A stretch of DNA of 64,000 nt. Source: Streptomyces umbrinus (GTDB lineage Bacteria; Actinomycetota; Actinomycetes; Streptomycetales; Streptomycetaceae). Where the stretch lies: assembly GCF_030817415.1 (NCBI RefSeq), contig NZ_JAUSZI010000002.1:7068001-7132000 (forward strand). The letters run 5' to 3'. Below are positions 25,744 through 32,893 of the stretch, piece after piece (the first letter of the stretch is position 1; every line of letters begins with the position of its first letter). Under the pieces are notes generated by a model that was not told where the DNA came from, ran no database searches, and saw only the letters and a program-made list of their open reading frames with translations. The translations under genes were made by a program, and so were the position numbers.

Positions 25744-26904
25744 ATGGCAGATCTGCAGGACGAACTGCAAGCAACCGCCGAGGCCGGCGAGCTGGATCGC
25801 CCCGATGTCGAGGGGGAGTTCGAGCCGGGTGTTCTTGAGGACGAGCGGGGTCCCGCAGTCGATGCCGGACCCGAGGCGGACGAGGGGGACGCGGCCGAGG
25901 ACCCCCTCGTCCGCGCGCACGCCCTTCTCGCCGCCCACCCCGTCGCCGACGGCTACAGCGGTCTGCCGTGGGCGCTGCGGCACCTGCCCTGGTACGACCT
26001 GGAGCTCGGCGAGAGCACGATAGACACGGACGTGCCCAGGCTGAGGGAAGGGCACGTGGCGGCGTTGTTCTGGTCGCTGCATCTGCCCGAGGGCCTCGTC
26101 GGCGAGCGGGCGGTCGGGGCCACGCTGGAGCAGCTCGACCTGGTGAGGACCGTGGTGGAGGCCCATCCGGAGGGCCTGCGGATGGCCCACAGCGCGGCCC
26201 AGGTCACGGACGCCAGGAACTGCGGGCGGGTCGCCGTGCTGCTCGGCCCCGCGGCCGCCGCCGCGCTGGACGACTCGCTGGGCATCCTGCGCGCACTGCA
26301 CGCCCTCGGCCTGCGCGTCCTCACCCTCTCCGGCGCCTCCTGGGCCGGCGAGAACGGGCTGACCAGGTTCGGGGAGGAGGTCGTACGCGAGACGAACCGC
26401 ATCGGCGTGCTCGTCGACCTGTCCGGCGCCTCCGACGCGACCGTCCGCCGCGCCCTCACCATCTCCAAGTCCCCGGTCGTCTTCACCCGCTCCGCCGCCC
26501 GCGCCCTTCGCCTCCACCCGGCGAACCTCCCCGACGACGTGCTCGTCGAGCTCGGCATCACCAAGGGCCTGTGCCTCGTACCGCTGACCGCCGAGCAGAC
26601 GGGCCCGTCGGTACGGGACGTCGCGGACCACCTCGACCACGTACGCGCGCTCGCGGGGCCGGAGTGCGTCGGCCTCTCGGGTACGTACGACTCCGGGGCC
26701 GCGCACCCCCAGGACCTGTCCGACGCCTCGGGGTATCCGCGCCTCGTCGCCGAACTCCTCGGCCGCGGCTGGTCCGAGTCCGACCTCGCCCTGCTCACCT
26801 GGGGCAACGTCCAACGCGTCCTGCGCAGCGCGGACTTCATGGCTCGCGCGGCCCGCAGCCGCCGGGAGCCGTCGACGGCGAAGATCGCCGAGATGGACGG
26901 GTAG
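25744..26904 (+). CDS. M19 renal-dipeptidase homologue lacking metal ligands
   Basis: 386 residues with the M19 fold retained along its length: EGHVAALFWSLHL, HLDHVRALAGPECVGL and the C-terminal VAELLGRGWSESDLALLTWGNVQRVL. Every zinc-ligand motif is altered: DGHND is DGYSG, the central Glu motif reads LLGPA, LTH is LTLSG, VDLSH is VDLSG, and GSDFDG is SGTYDSG. The N-terminal about 50 residues are acidic and extra. Probably a non-catalytic paralogue with a binding or structural role. Confidence 0.85.
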   Translation: MADLQDELQATAEAGELDRPDVEGEFEPGVLEDERGPAVDAGPEADEGDAAEDPLVRAHALLAAHPVADGYSGLPWALRHLPWYDLELGESTIDTDVPRLREGHVAALFWSLHLPEGLVGERAVGATLEQLDLVRTVVEAHPEGLRMAHSAAQVTDARNCGRVAVLLGPAAAAALDDSLGILRALHALGLRVLTLSGASWAGENGLTRFGEEVVRETNRIGVLVDLSGASDATVRRALTISKSPVVFTRSAARALRLHPANLPDDVLVELGITKGLCLVPLTAEQTGPSVRDVADHLDHVRALAGPECVGLSGTYDSGAAHPQDLSDASGYPRLVAELLGRGWSESDLALLTWGNVQRVLRSADFMARAARSRREPSTAKIAEMDG

Positions 26905-26971
26905 CCCCCGGCGGTCGTTCGTCGGCTGCGGGCGGGTGGGGACAAAAGACAGGGGCGCAGCCGCGTCTTTT

Positions 26972-26991
26972 AGGGGCGCGGAGAACTGCGC
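26972..26991 (-). repeat. Single reversed copy of the 20-bp repeat
   Basis: AGGGGCGCGGAGAACTGCGC is the complement of the dispersed repeat with one change, between the convergent genes ending at 26904 and 27045. Upstream AAAAGAC and GTCTTTT (26943-26970) can pair to make a short hairpin. Confidence 0.75.
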
Positions 26992-27044
26992 GACCAGCCC
27001 CCACTCACCCGCACATCACACGAATCCGCGGCCCCGTCTCCGCC

Positions 27045-27410
27045 TCAGCAGGCGCAGAGGCAGAACGGGTGCCCGGCCGGGTCCGCGTACACCCGCCACC
27101 CCCGCCCCCGATCCCCCGCTTCGAGCACGGTCGCGCCCAGCGCCAGGACCTCCTTCTCCGCCGAGTCCAGGTCCTCGACCGTCAGGTCCAGATGGAACTG
27201 CTGGGAGCCGTCGGGCGCGGGCCACTTCGGCGGTACGTGGCCGGGGGCGGCCTGGAACGCCAGCGTCCGTCCGCCGGGCAGCCGCAGGTCGACCCAGTCG
27301 GCCTCCCCCTCGGTCTCGACGGTGCCGCCCAGCACCCCGGCGTAGAACGAAGCGAGCGCGCGGGGGTCGGGACAGTCCAGAACGACGGTGCCCAGTTCGG
27401 CGACAGCCAT
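27045..27410 (-). CDS. VOC-family (glyoxalase/bleomycin-resistance-like) protein
   Basis: 121 residues with two beta-alpha-beta-beta-beta halves (LGTVVLDCPDPRALASFYAGVLGG and FHLDLTVEDLDSAEKEVLALGA), ending YADPAGHPFCLCAC. ATG at 27410 with GAGGAGG upstream. Divergent from the CGNR regulator, whose palindromes fill the shared gap, so it may be under its control. Substrate unknown. Confidence 0.9.
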   Translation of the reverse strand: MAVAELGTVVLDCPDPRALASFYAGVLGGTVETEGEADWVDLRLPGGRTLAFQAAPGHVPPKWPAPDGSQQFHLDLTVEDLDSAEKEVLALGATVLEAGDRGRGWRVYADPAGHPFCLCAC

Positions 27411-27422
27411 GACTTCCTCCTC

Positions 27423-27448
27423 TGATGTCCATGCGTGATGTCCATGCG
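27423..27448. repeat. Exact tandem 13-bp repeat TGATGTCCATGCG
   Basis: Two adjacent identical copies (27423-27435 and 27436-27448) lie just upstream of the VOC ribosome site, within the divergent promoter region. They could be regulator sites or a slippage product. Confidence 0.7.
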
Positions 27449-27453
27449 TCGAT

Positions 27454-27515
27454 CGTTACCTGCAAAGCGGCTCAGCAGGTAACGGTTACTGCATGCTCCC
27501 CCATAAGAGGTAACG
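27454..27515. promoter_or_regulatory. GGTAACG operator set between VOC and CGNR genes
   Basis: CGTTACCTGC (27454-27463) and GCAGGTAACG (27475-27484) are perfect inverted arms 11 bases apart. An overlapping palindrome GTAACGGTTAC lies at 27479-27489, and a further AGGTAACG at 27508-27515, 9 bases before the CGNR start. Probably the autoregulatory operator of the CGNR protein. Confidence 0.7.
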
Positions 27516-27523
27516 TCGCAACC

Positions 27524-28024
27524 ATGAATGACCGCGCGCCCGCACCCGGCGGGCTGGCCCTGCTCCAGTCCCTGGTGAACACCCTGGACATCGAGTCGGG
27601 TGCCGATGCCCTGGACACGGCGGAGGGGCGCGCGGGGCTGGGCCTGGCGGCGGCCGATGTGGAGGCCGCGCGGGAGCTGCGTGAGTCGCTGCGGGCCGTC
27701 TGTCTCGCGCACGCGGGGCATCCGGCGCACCGGGAGGTACGCCCCCTCGACGAGCTGCTCGCTTCGGCCCCGCTCGTCGTCACGGTCTCCGCGGCGGACG
27801 GCTCGGCGACCCTCCGGCCGGCGGACCCGGCCGCCCTCACCTCCCGGGTCGCCGCGGCCGTCGCCGAGTCCCTCACCGCCGGTACCTGGCTCCGCCTCAA
27901 GGCCTGCGAGGCGCCGGACTGCCACTGGGCGTACTACGACCGCAGCCCGGCGGGGCGCGGCCGCTGGTGCTCGATGTCCGTCTGCGGGGCACGGGCGAAG
28001 ATGCGCCGCTACCGAGCCAGGTAG
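27524..28024 (+). CDS. ABATE/CGNR zinc-finger regulator
   Basis: 166 residues. The N-terminal ABATE-like domain begins LQSLVNTLDIESG; the C-terminal CGNR-type zinc finger is ACEAPDCHWAYYDRSP then RWCSMSVCGARAKMRRYR, with four cysteines. Members are putative DNA-binding regulators. ATG at 27524, divergent from VOC, with matching palindromes in the gap. Confidence 0.9.
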   Translation: MNDRAPAPGGLALLQSLVNTLDIESGADALDTAEGRAGLGLAAADVEAARELRESLRAVCLAHAGHPAHREVRPLDELLASAPLVVTVSAADGSATLRPADPAALTSRVAAAVAESLTAGTWLRLKACEAPDCHWAYYDRSPAGRGRWCSMSVCGARAKMRRYRAR

Positions 28025-28031
28025 CCTCCGG

Positions 28032-28832
28032 CTACGGAGAGTCCCGGCCCTCCCTCGCCGCCGAGCGCGAACCCACCAGCAGCAGGCACAGTACGGCCAC
28101 TCCCGCCACCACTCCCGCCAGGACGAGCAGGCCGTCGAGGGGGCGGGCGGAGGCGGTCGGTTCCATGGCCTGCGGGGTCGCCGCCGGACCTGCTGTCGAA
28201 GGTGCCGCCGCGGCCGCGGGAGCCGAAGTCGGCGGCGCGGACGGGGACTTGGCGGGAGCCGGCGACTTGGAACGCCCCGCCGGAGAGGCTGCCGAAGTCG
28301 TCGGTGCCTCGTGGTGCCCGGTCCCGGACCCGGTGCCCGTCCCGGCCCCGGTCCCAGCTCCCGTCCCGGACCCGTGATCGTCCGACCCCGTGTGCGTATG
28401 GGTCGGCGCCGCGGGCGTCGGTGCCGCCCGGACCACGATCCGGGCCGTCATGTCCGGGTGCACGGTGCAGTAGTACCCGTACGACCCGGCCGTCGTGAAC
28501 GTGAAGCTCCAGCTCTGCCCCTTCTGCAGCATCGGAGAGTGGATGGAGGCCGGGCCGGAGGTGGTCTTCACGTCGTGCGGGGCCGTGTCCTGGTTGGTCC
28601 AGGTCACCGTGGAGCCCACCGGGACGGTGAGAGCCGCGGGGCTGAACGCGTACCCCTTCATCGCCACCCGGTAGGTGGCCGCCGACGCGGACCCGGGTGC
28701 CGCCCACAGCAGCAACAGCGGTACCAGCAGGACGAGTACGGAGAGTACGGAGAGCGCCGAGAGTAGTGGGGAGAGTGCGGCGAACGCGGCGGGCCCCGGC
28801 GGCACGCGCCGCCCCCGCCATCCCGCGCTCAC
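28032..28832 (-). CDS. Membrane-anchored cupredoxin
   Basis: 266 residues: signal/anchor (about 17-51), a plastocyanin-like domain with type-1 copper ligands H86 (TAPHDV), C122, H125 and M128 (YYCTVHPDM), a Gly/Thr/Ser/Pro linker, and a C-terminal transmembrane helix. GTG at 28832 overlaps the upstream stop. It stops 8 bases from the convergent CGNR gene. Last gene of the copper-type operon; a copper shuttle or electron carrier at the outer membrane face is likely. Confidence 0.88.
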   Translation of the reverse strand: MSAGWRGRRVPPGPAAFAALSPLLSALSVLSVLVLLVPLLLLWAAPGSASAATYRVAMKGYAFSPAALTVPVGSTVTWTNQDTAPHDVKTTSGPASIHSPMLQKGQSWSFTFTTAGSYGYYCTVHPDMTARIVVRAAPTPAAPTHTHTGSDDHGSGTGAGTGAGTGTGSGTGHHEAPTTSAASPAGRSKSPAPAKSPSAPPTSAPAAAAAPSTAGPAATPQAMEPTASARPLDGLLVLAGVVAGVAVLCLLLVGSRSAAREGRDSP

Positions 28833-29353
28833 GCGAACTCCGCGGCGAGCAGCAGCCGCATCCGGGTCGCCGGGCGGGACCACGGCAGCCGGAAGCCGGT
28901 GGCGCGCCGGAGCAGCCGGTACGAGACCCGGGTCGAGCCCACCACCAGCAGCCGGTCCTCGGCGCACCTCACCACGCGCAGGCGCAGCAGCACAGGGAAC
29001 GCGACCCCCCGTACGTCGAGGTCGGCGAGCAGTTGCAGGTGCCGCCCGTCGGCCAGGGGTTCCACGTGCTCGGAGACCAGCGAGGCCTTCATCGTGCCGG
29101 CGAGGTCGAAGCGGAACACCGGCCGCGCGCCCTCGGAATCGGAAATGGACTCCGCCTCGGACAGGGATCCCGACTCGGACACGGACTCGGACTCGGATTC
29201 CGGGACCGTGAGCGACGCCCCGGTCAGGGTGACGCGGCGTCGCAGGGTCGCCAACGGGCCGTAGTACGCCGTGAGTTCGGCGAAGGAGCGGCCGGGTGCG
29301 ACGGCGTACCGGCCGGGCGGTGGGGAGACGGTGGGCAGGGTGACGGTCGTCAT
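28829..29353 (-). CDS. Possible YceI-like protein with Ser/Glu tract
   Basis: 174 residues without a clear signal peptide. The opening GRYAVAPGRSFAELTAYYG and later strand pattern vaguely match YceI-type beta-barrels. Residues about 52-75 are an ESESESVSESGSLSEAES-like tract encoded by GACTCG/GGACTCG microsatellite DNA. ATG at 29353 with GGAG upstream; it overlaps the cupredoxin gene by 4 bases. Family assignment is weak. Confidence 0.65.
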   Translation of the reverse strand: MTTVTLPTVSPPPGRYAVAPGRSFAELTAYYGPLATLRRRVTLTGASLTVPESESESVSESGSLSEAESISDSEGARPVFRFDLAGTMKASLVSEHVEPLADGRHLQLLADLDVRGVAFPVLLRLRVVRCAEDRLLVVGSTRVSYRLLRRATGFRLPWSRPATRMRLLLAAEFA

Positions 29354-29400
29354 CCTGGTTCTCCTTCCGAGGAGAAACAGAGCGGGGGAGAATGAACGCC

Positions 29401-29443
29401 GGACGCCGGGCCGGCCGACTGAGCCTCGGCCGGCCCGGCGTCC
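29401..29443. terminator. 18-bp perfect hairpin inside the copper operon
   Basis: GGACGCCGGGCCGGCCGA (29401-29418) pairs exactly with 29426-29443 around CTGAGCC. It lies after the larger cupredoxin stop (29504, minus strand) and before the gene at 29353, so it may terminate or attenuate transcription into the last two genes. Confidence 0.8.
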
Positions 29444-29503
29444 TCCTGTGGCGGCGGTACCGCGTGAATCAGCGGTCCGCCCGGATCGGCGGTGCCGCCG
29501 GTG

Positions 29504-30559
29504 TCAGCAGCTGCTGGTCAGATAGCCCGTCGTGGGGGCGAGCATGTGCTCGGCCCAGACCGTGTGCATCTTCACGTAGCTGTCGGGGTTGAGCAGATCG
29601 GTGACCTGCTGGCCGAGCGACTCCTCCAGGTGCGCCGAGTTGACGTGCTGGAGCAGCACACCGAGGGTGTCGTCGACGACCGCGCCCCCGCCTTCCGTGG
29701 CGGGCGTGAGGATGCTCTCGACCCAGACGGTGTGCATCTTGATGTACGAGTCGAGGGCCAGCGCGTCCTGCACCTGCTCACCCGGCGAACGCTCCAGGTG
29801 CGCGGCGTTGAGGTGCTGCAGGATCGGCAGCAGTACGTCCTGGACGCTGGCGCACTGCTCGTCGCCGCCGTCCCCACCGCCCGTGCCGCCACCGGTGCTG
29901 CCACCGCTGGTTCCGCCGGAGCTGCCTCCGGACGTGCCGCCGGTGTCACCCCCGCTCGTACCGCCCGAGCCGGAGCCCCCGGTCGAGCCCCCCGACGTAC
30001 CGCCGGAGGAGCCGCCCGTGGAGCCGCCGGACGTACCGCCGCTCCCGGAGCCGCCGGTGGACCCACCGGTGGACCCGCTGTCGTCCGCGACGACCTTCAC
30101 GGACGCCACCATGTCCGGGTGCACCGCGCAGTAGTACTCGTACGTCCCCGCCGTGGTGAAGGTGTACGACCAGGAGTCGCCCTTCTCCAGGGTGCCCGAG
30201 TCGAACTTCTTCGGGCCCTTGGTGGTGGTGACGGTGTGCGGGGCCGTGTCGTGGTTGGTCCACTGGACGGTCTCGCCGACCTTGACGACCAGCTGCTTCC
30301 CGTCGCCGAACTTGTTGCCCATGATGTCGACCTGGTGGTCGGCAGCGGCGGCTGCCGCGGGCTGGGCCTCGGCCGCCGCGGCTGCGGGCGCCTGAGCCGC
30401 GCCCGCAGCCGTGTCGGTCGTCGACGCCGAACCTGCCGTCGCCTGAAGCAGCCCCAGGCTGAGCACCGCCGCGAAGGCGGCGCCGAGGCCGGCGACCAGC
30501 AGGGCGCGGTTCCCGGCGGGCGCCCGGCGGCGCCGTTCGCCGGTGTCTTTACTGCGCAT
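29504..30559 (-). CDS. Cupredoxin with Gly/Ser/Thr linker and duplicated C-terminal domain
   Basis: 351 residues: membrane helix (about 18-42), Ala-rich spacer, cupredoxin domain with ligands H108, C144, H147 and M150 (EYYCAVHPDM), a linker of Gly/Ser/Thr repeats (161-232), and two tandem 48-residue helical repeats (about 239-287 and 296-343) each ending SY(I/V)KMHTVW(V/A)E..L.P. ATG at 30559 with AGGGAG upstream. No known family is recognised for the duplicated part. Second structural type of cupredoxin in this operon. Confidence 0.87.
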   Translation of the reverse strand: MRSKDTGERRRRAPAGNRALLVAGLGAAFAAVLSLGLLQATAGSASTTDTAAGAAQAPAAAAAEAQPAAAAAADHQVDIMGNKFGDGKQLVVKVGETVQWTNHDTAPHTVTTTKGPKKFDSGTLEKGDSWSYTFTTAGTYEYYCAVHPDMVASVKVVADDSGSTGGSTGGSGSGGTSGGSTGGSSGGTSGGSTGGSGSGGTSGGDTGGTSGGSSGGTSGGSTGGGTGGGDGGDEQCASVQDVLLPILQHLNAAHLERSPGEQVQDALALDSYIKMHTVWVESILTPATEGGGAVVDDTLGVLLQHVNSAHLEESLGQQVTDLLNPDSYVKMHTVWAEHMLAPTTGYLTSSC

Positions 30560-30608
30560 CAACGCAACTCCCTTGTCTATGAGGGGATTTCGGGGTTTTC
30601 AGGGGAGG

Positions 30609-31952
30609 TCAGCGGCCGGGATCGGCCGTGACCAGGAGACTCGTCACGGCGAGCACGACGAGGACGAGCCCCGTCTCCGCCGCGACCGAGTAACCGAAGG
30701 GCCGCACGGTGGCGGCCTCGCCGCGCAGCAGCACGGCGAGTTCCAGACGCGTACGCACCCACTGACGGCTGCGCCACGCGGCGAACAGAACGAGGGCCAG
30801 CACACCGGTCTTGACCAGCAGCAACTGCCCGTACGAGGTGTGCAGCAGGGCGTCGTACGAGCCCACGACCTGCCAGGCCAGCACCAGCCCGGCCACGGCG
30901 ATCGCCGCCACCGACGCGCCCGCGAGCTTCGAGTAGCCGGGCACGACCAGCGCCAGCTCGTCGGGGTCCCGGCGCGGCAGCACGGCCACCGCGAGCATGG
31001 CCAGACCGCCGATCCACAGACTCGCTCCGAGCAGATGCACCAGGTCGGCCAGCGCGCCCCAAGTCGGCGCGGTGCCCTCGGAGTTGTGACCCGTCATCCC
31101 GGTCGCGCGCAGCAGTCCCAGCGACACGGCGAGGGCACCCACCCGCCAGCCCGGCGAGCGTGCCGTACGGCCTCCGCCCTGGAGCAGCGCGCTCAGCACC
31201 ACGGCGGCGAGCACCCACAGCAGCCCGCGGGCGGCGAGCGCGAGACCCGGCCCGGTGCTGAGCACGTTCGTGTACGCCGACGCCGAGAGCGCGTCGCGAA
31301 TGCCGCCCAACTCGGCGTACGCGCCCTGCAGTCCGAGTGCTACGACCGTCGAGAGCAGCCCGCAGGTCCAGGCGAGGGCGAGCATCGCCCGTGCCCGCGG
31401 CTCACTCGCCCCGCGTGGCCAGAGCAGTGCGACGAACGCGATGCCGCCGATGAACAGGGCCAGCGAGAGATACCCGGCCCAGCGAGCGGCGACGAGGCCG
31501 TGCCGCACCGAGGGGGAGGGCACGGGGGCGGCCTCGTCGCCGCGGTCCTGGGCCGCGGCGGGCGCCGCCGCCGTACCGAGGCCGAACGTCAGCCGGCCGG
31601 AGGACGCGTGCCCGTCCTCCTCGTCGACGACGGACCAGGTGAGGGCGAGGTCACCGGACTTCGGAGCTATGTCCGGGAGCGCGGCCCGCACGGTGTCGGC
31701 GCCTCCGCGCGGGGCTCGGGAGACCGGGAGCCGGTCGCCGTCGAGCGTCATCACGCGTACGTCGGACAGCTCGACGGGCTCGTCGAAGGTGAGGGTGAGG
31801 TGGGCGGGCGCCTTGCCGAGTTCCGTGCCGTCCTTGGGAGTCGATCGGACCAGCTCGGTGTGGGCGGAGGCGGGCGCCGCGCCGGCGAGGACGTACAGGA
31901 GGGCGGTGAGGAGGACGAGGAAGGGAGCGAGGAGGCGGGGCCGGGATGTCAC
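30609..31952 (-). CDS. CopC-CopD fusion, copper resistance/import membrane protein
   Basis: 447 residues. Signal peptide cleaved near ASA, leaving the N-terminal copper-binding His of CopC (AHTELVRSTPKDG); DEEDGHASSGRLTFGL supplies later ligands. A CopD membrane domain of about eight helices follows (RWAGYLSLALFIGG; LLGASLWIGGLAML). GTG at 31952 overlaps the upstream stop (GTGA). Likely handles copper outside and across the membrane. Confidence 0.92.
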   Translation of the reverse strand: MTSRPRLLAPFLVLLTALLYVLAGAAPASAHTELVRSTPKDGTELGKAPAHLTLTFDEPVELSDVRVMTLDGDRLPVSRAPRGGADTVRAALPDIAPKSGDLALTWSVVDEEDGHASSGRLTFGLGTAAAPAAAQDRGDEAAPVPSPSVRHGLVAARWAGYLSLALFIGGIAFVALLWPRGASEPRARAMLALAWTCGLLSTVVALGLQGAYAELGGIRDALSASAYTNVLSTGPGLALAARGLLWVLAAVVLSALLQGGGRTARSPGWRVGALAVSLGLLRATGMTGHNSEGTAPTWGALADLVHLLGASLWIGGLAMLAVAVLPRRDPDELALVVPGYSKLAGASVAAIAVAGLVLAWQVVGSYDALLHTSYGQLLLVKTGVLALVLFAAWRSRQWVRTRLELAVLLRGEAATVRPFGYSVAAETGLVLVVLAVTSLLVTADPGR

Positions 31953-32581
31953 GGGGTGGCCTCCGCGTCGTCCGGGGCGGAGAGGAGGCCCGGCGTGGCG
32001 ACTCCGACGCAGAGGGAGGGGGTCGGTTCGGGGGTGGGTTCCGTGCCGCCGACGAGACCGAGGGCCTGGCCCGTGAGCCCGGCGATCCCGGTGAGCAGGG
32101 GCTGTACGAGGTGTACGTCGCCGTCGTCGCAGGAGTCGTCGGCCGGGGGCTCCTCGCCCGCGGAGCCAGAGGGGGAGGGCGTGGGGGTGGGAGTCGGCGT
32201 CGTGCCCTGCCCACCGTGACCGTCATGGCCGCCGGTACCGGACTCCCCGCTCCCGCCGCCGGTCCCGTGCCCGGCATGGCCGCCGCCCCCGATCGGCACG
32301 ACGCCGGTGCCGATCGGCAACTCACCATTGCCGACCGGGACTTGGGGCACGGGCGCGGCTCCCTCCGGCGCGTCCTCGCCCGGCTCCGGAGTCGTACTGG
32401 GCGGTGCCGTCGCCGCGGGCGGTGACGCGGGAGGCACGGCGGCCTGTGCCGGCCCCGACGACGGCGGGGCGCCGATCCCCGAGGCGTAACCGAGCACGAT
32501 CAGCACGGCGCCCACGAGCGCGCCCGCGACCACCTCGTCGCGGTGATCCCTCGGCCAATCCGCCCTGTTGAACAGGGGCAT
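31949..32581 (-). CDS. Membrane-anchored Pro/Gly/His-rich protein
   Basis: 210 residues: cytoplasmic MPLFNRADWPRDHRDE, one transmembrane helix (about 18-36), a long Pro/Thr/Gly region with a His-rich patch (GGGGHAGHGTGG, GGHDGHGG) and two cysteines (DDSCDDG, SLCVGV). The ATG at 32581 has AGGAG at good spacing; an ATG 5 codons upstream does not. First gene of the copper-type operon; the His patch could bind metal, which is inference. Confidence 0.75.
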   Translation of the reverse strand: MPLFNRADWPRDHRDEVVAGALVGAVLIVLGYASGIGAPPSSGPAQAAVPPASPPAATAPPSTTPEPGEDAPEGAAPVPQVPVGNGELPIGTGVVPIGGGGHAGHGTGGGSGESGTGGHDGHGGQGTTPTPTPTPSPSGSAGEEPPADDSCDDGDVHLVQPLLTGIAGLTGQALGLVGGTEPTPEPTPSLCVGVATPGLLSAPDDAEATP

Positions 32582-32850
32582 GATCACTCCTGGCATGGTC
32601 CGGTCATTCAGATCGGTGAATGCGGACCAGTGGAGTGGGAGCCGAATTCCGCGCGGCTACGCGTTGGTTAATCGCCTGTTGCCTGCCTCTCCTCCAGGGG
32701 TGCCCCTGCTGTGAGAACGGGCTACAACGACGTCATTCCGCGCATTGCGACTGTGAAGATGTAGCGCGCACGGCACGGCAATTCCACCACATTGCTCGAA
32801 TGCGATTCGAACCAATTGGAGAGAACGAGTGCAGGGCCGTGCCCAGCTGA

Positions 32851-32886
32851 CATCAGGCCGTCAAGCCATCAGGCCATCAAGCCGTC
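32851..32886. repeat. Imperfect octamer repeats
   Basis: CATCAGGC CGTCAAGC CATCAGGC CATCAAGC CGTC run in tandem, in effect a 16-bp unit twice with one change. It lies just after the ugd stop. The whole 32582-32893 stretch is less GC-rich than its surroundings and shows no other convincing feature. Confidence 0.65.
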
Positions 32887-32893
32887 GCGGCGG

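Noticed and set aside
32620..32850. A 76-codon cysteine-rich open frame on the plus strand
   Set aside because: No ribosome site, no domain, composition unlike coding DNA here; lies in the gap between the copper operon and ugd.
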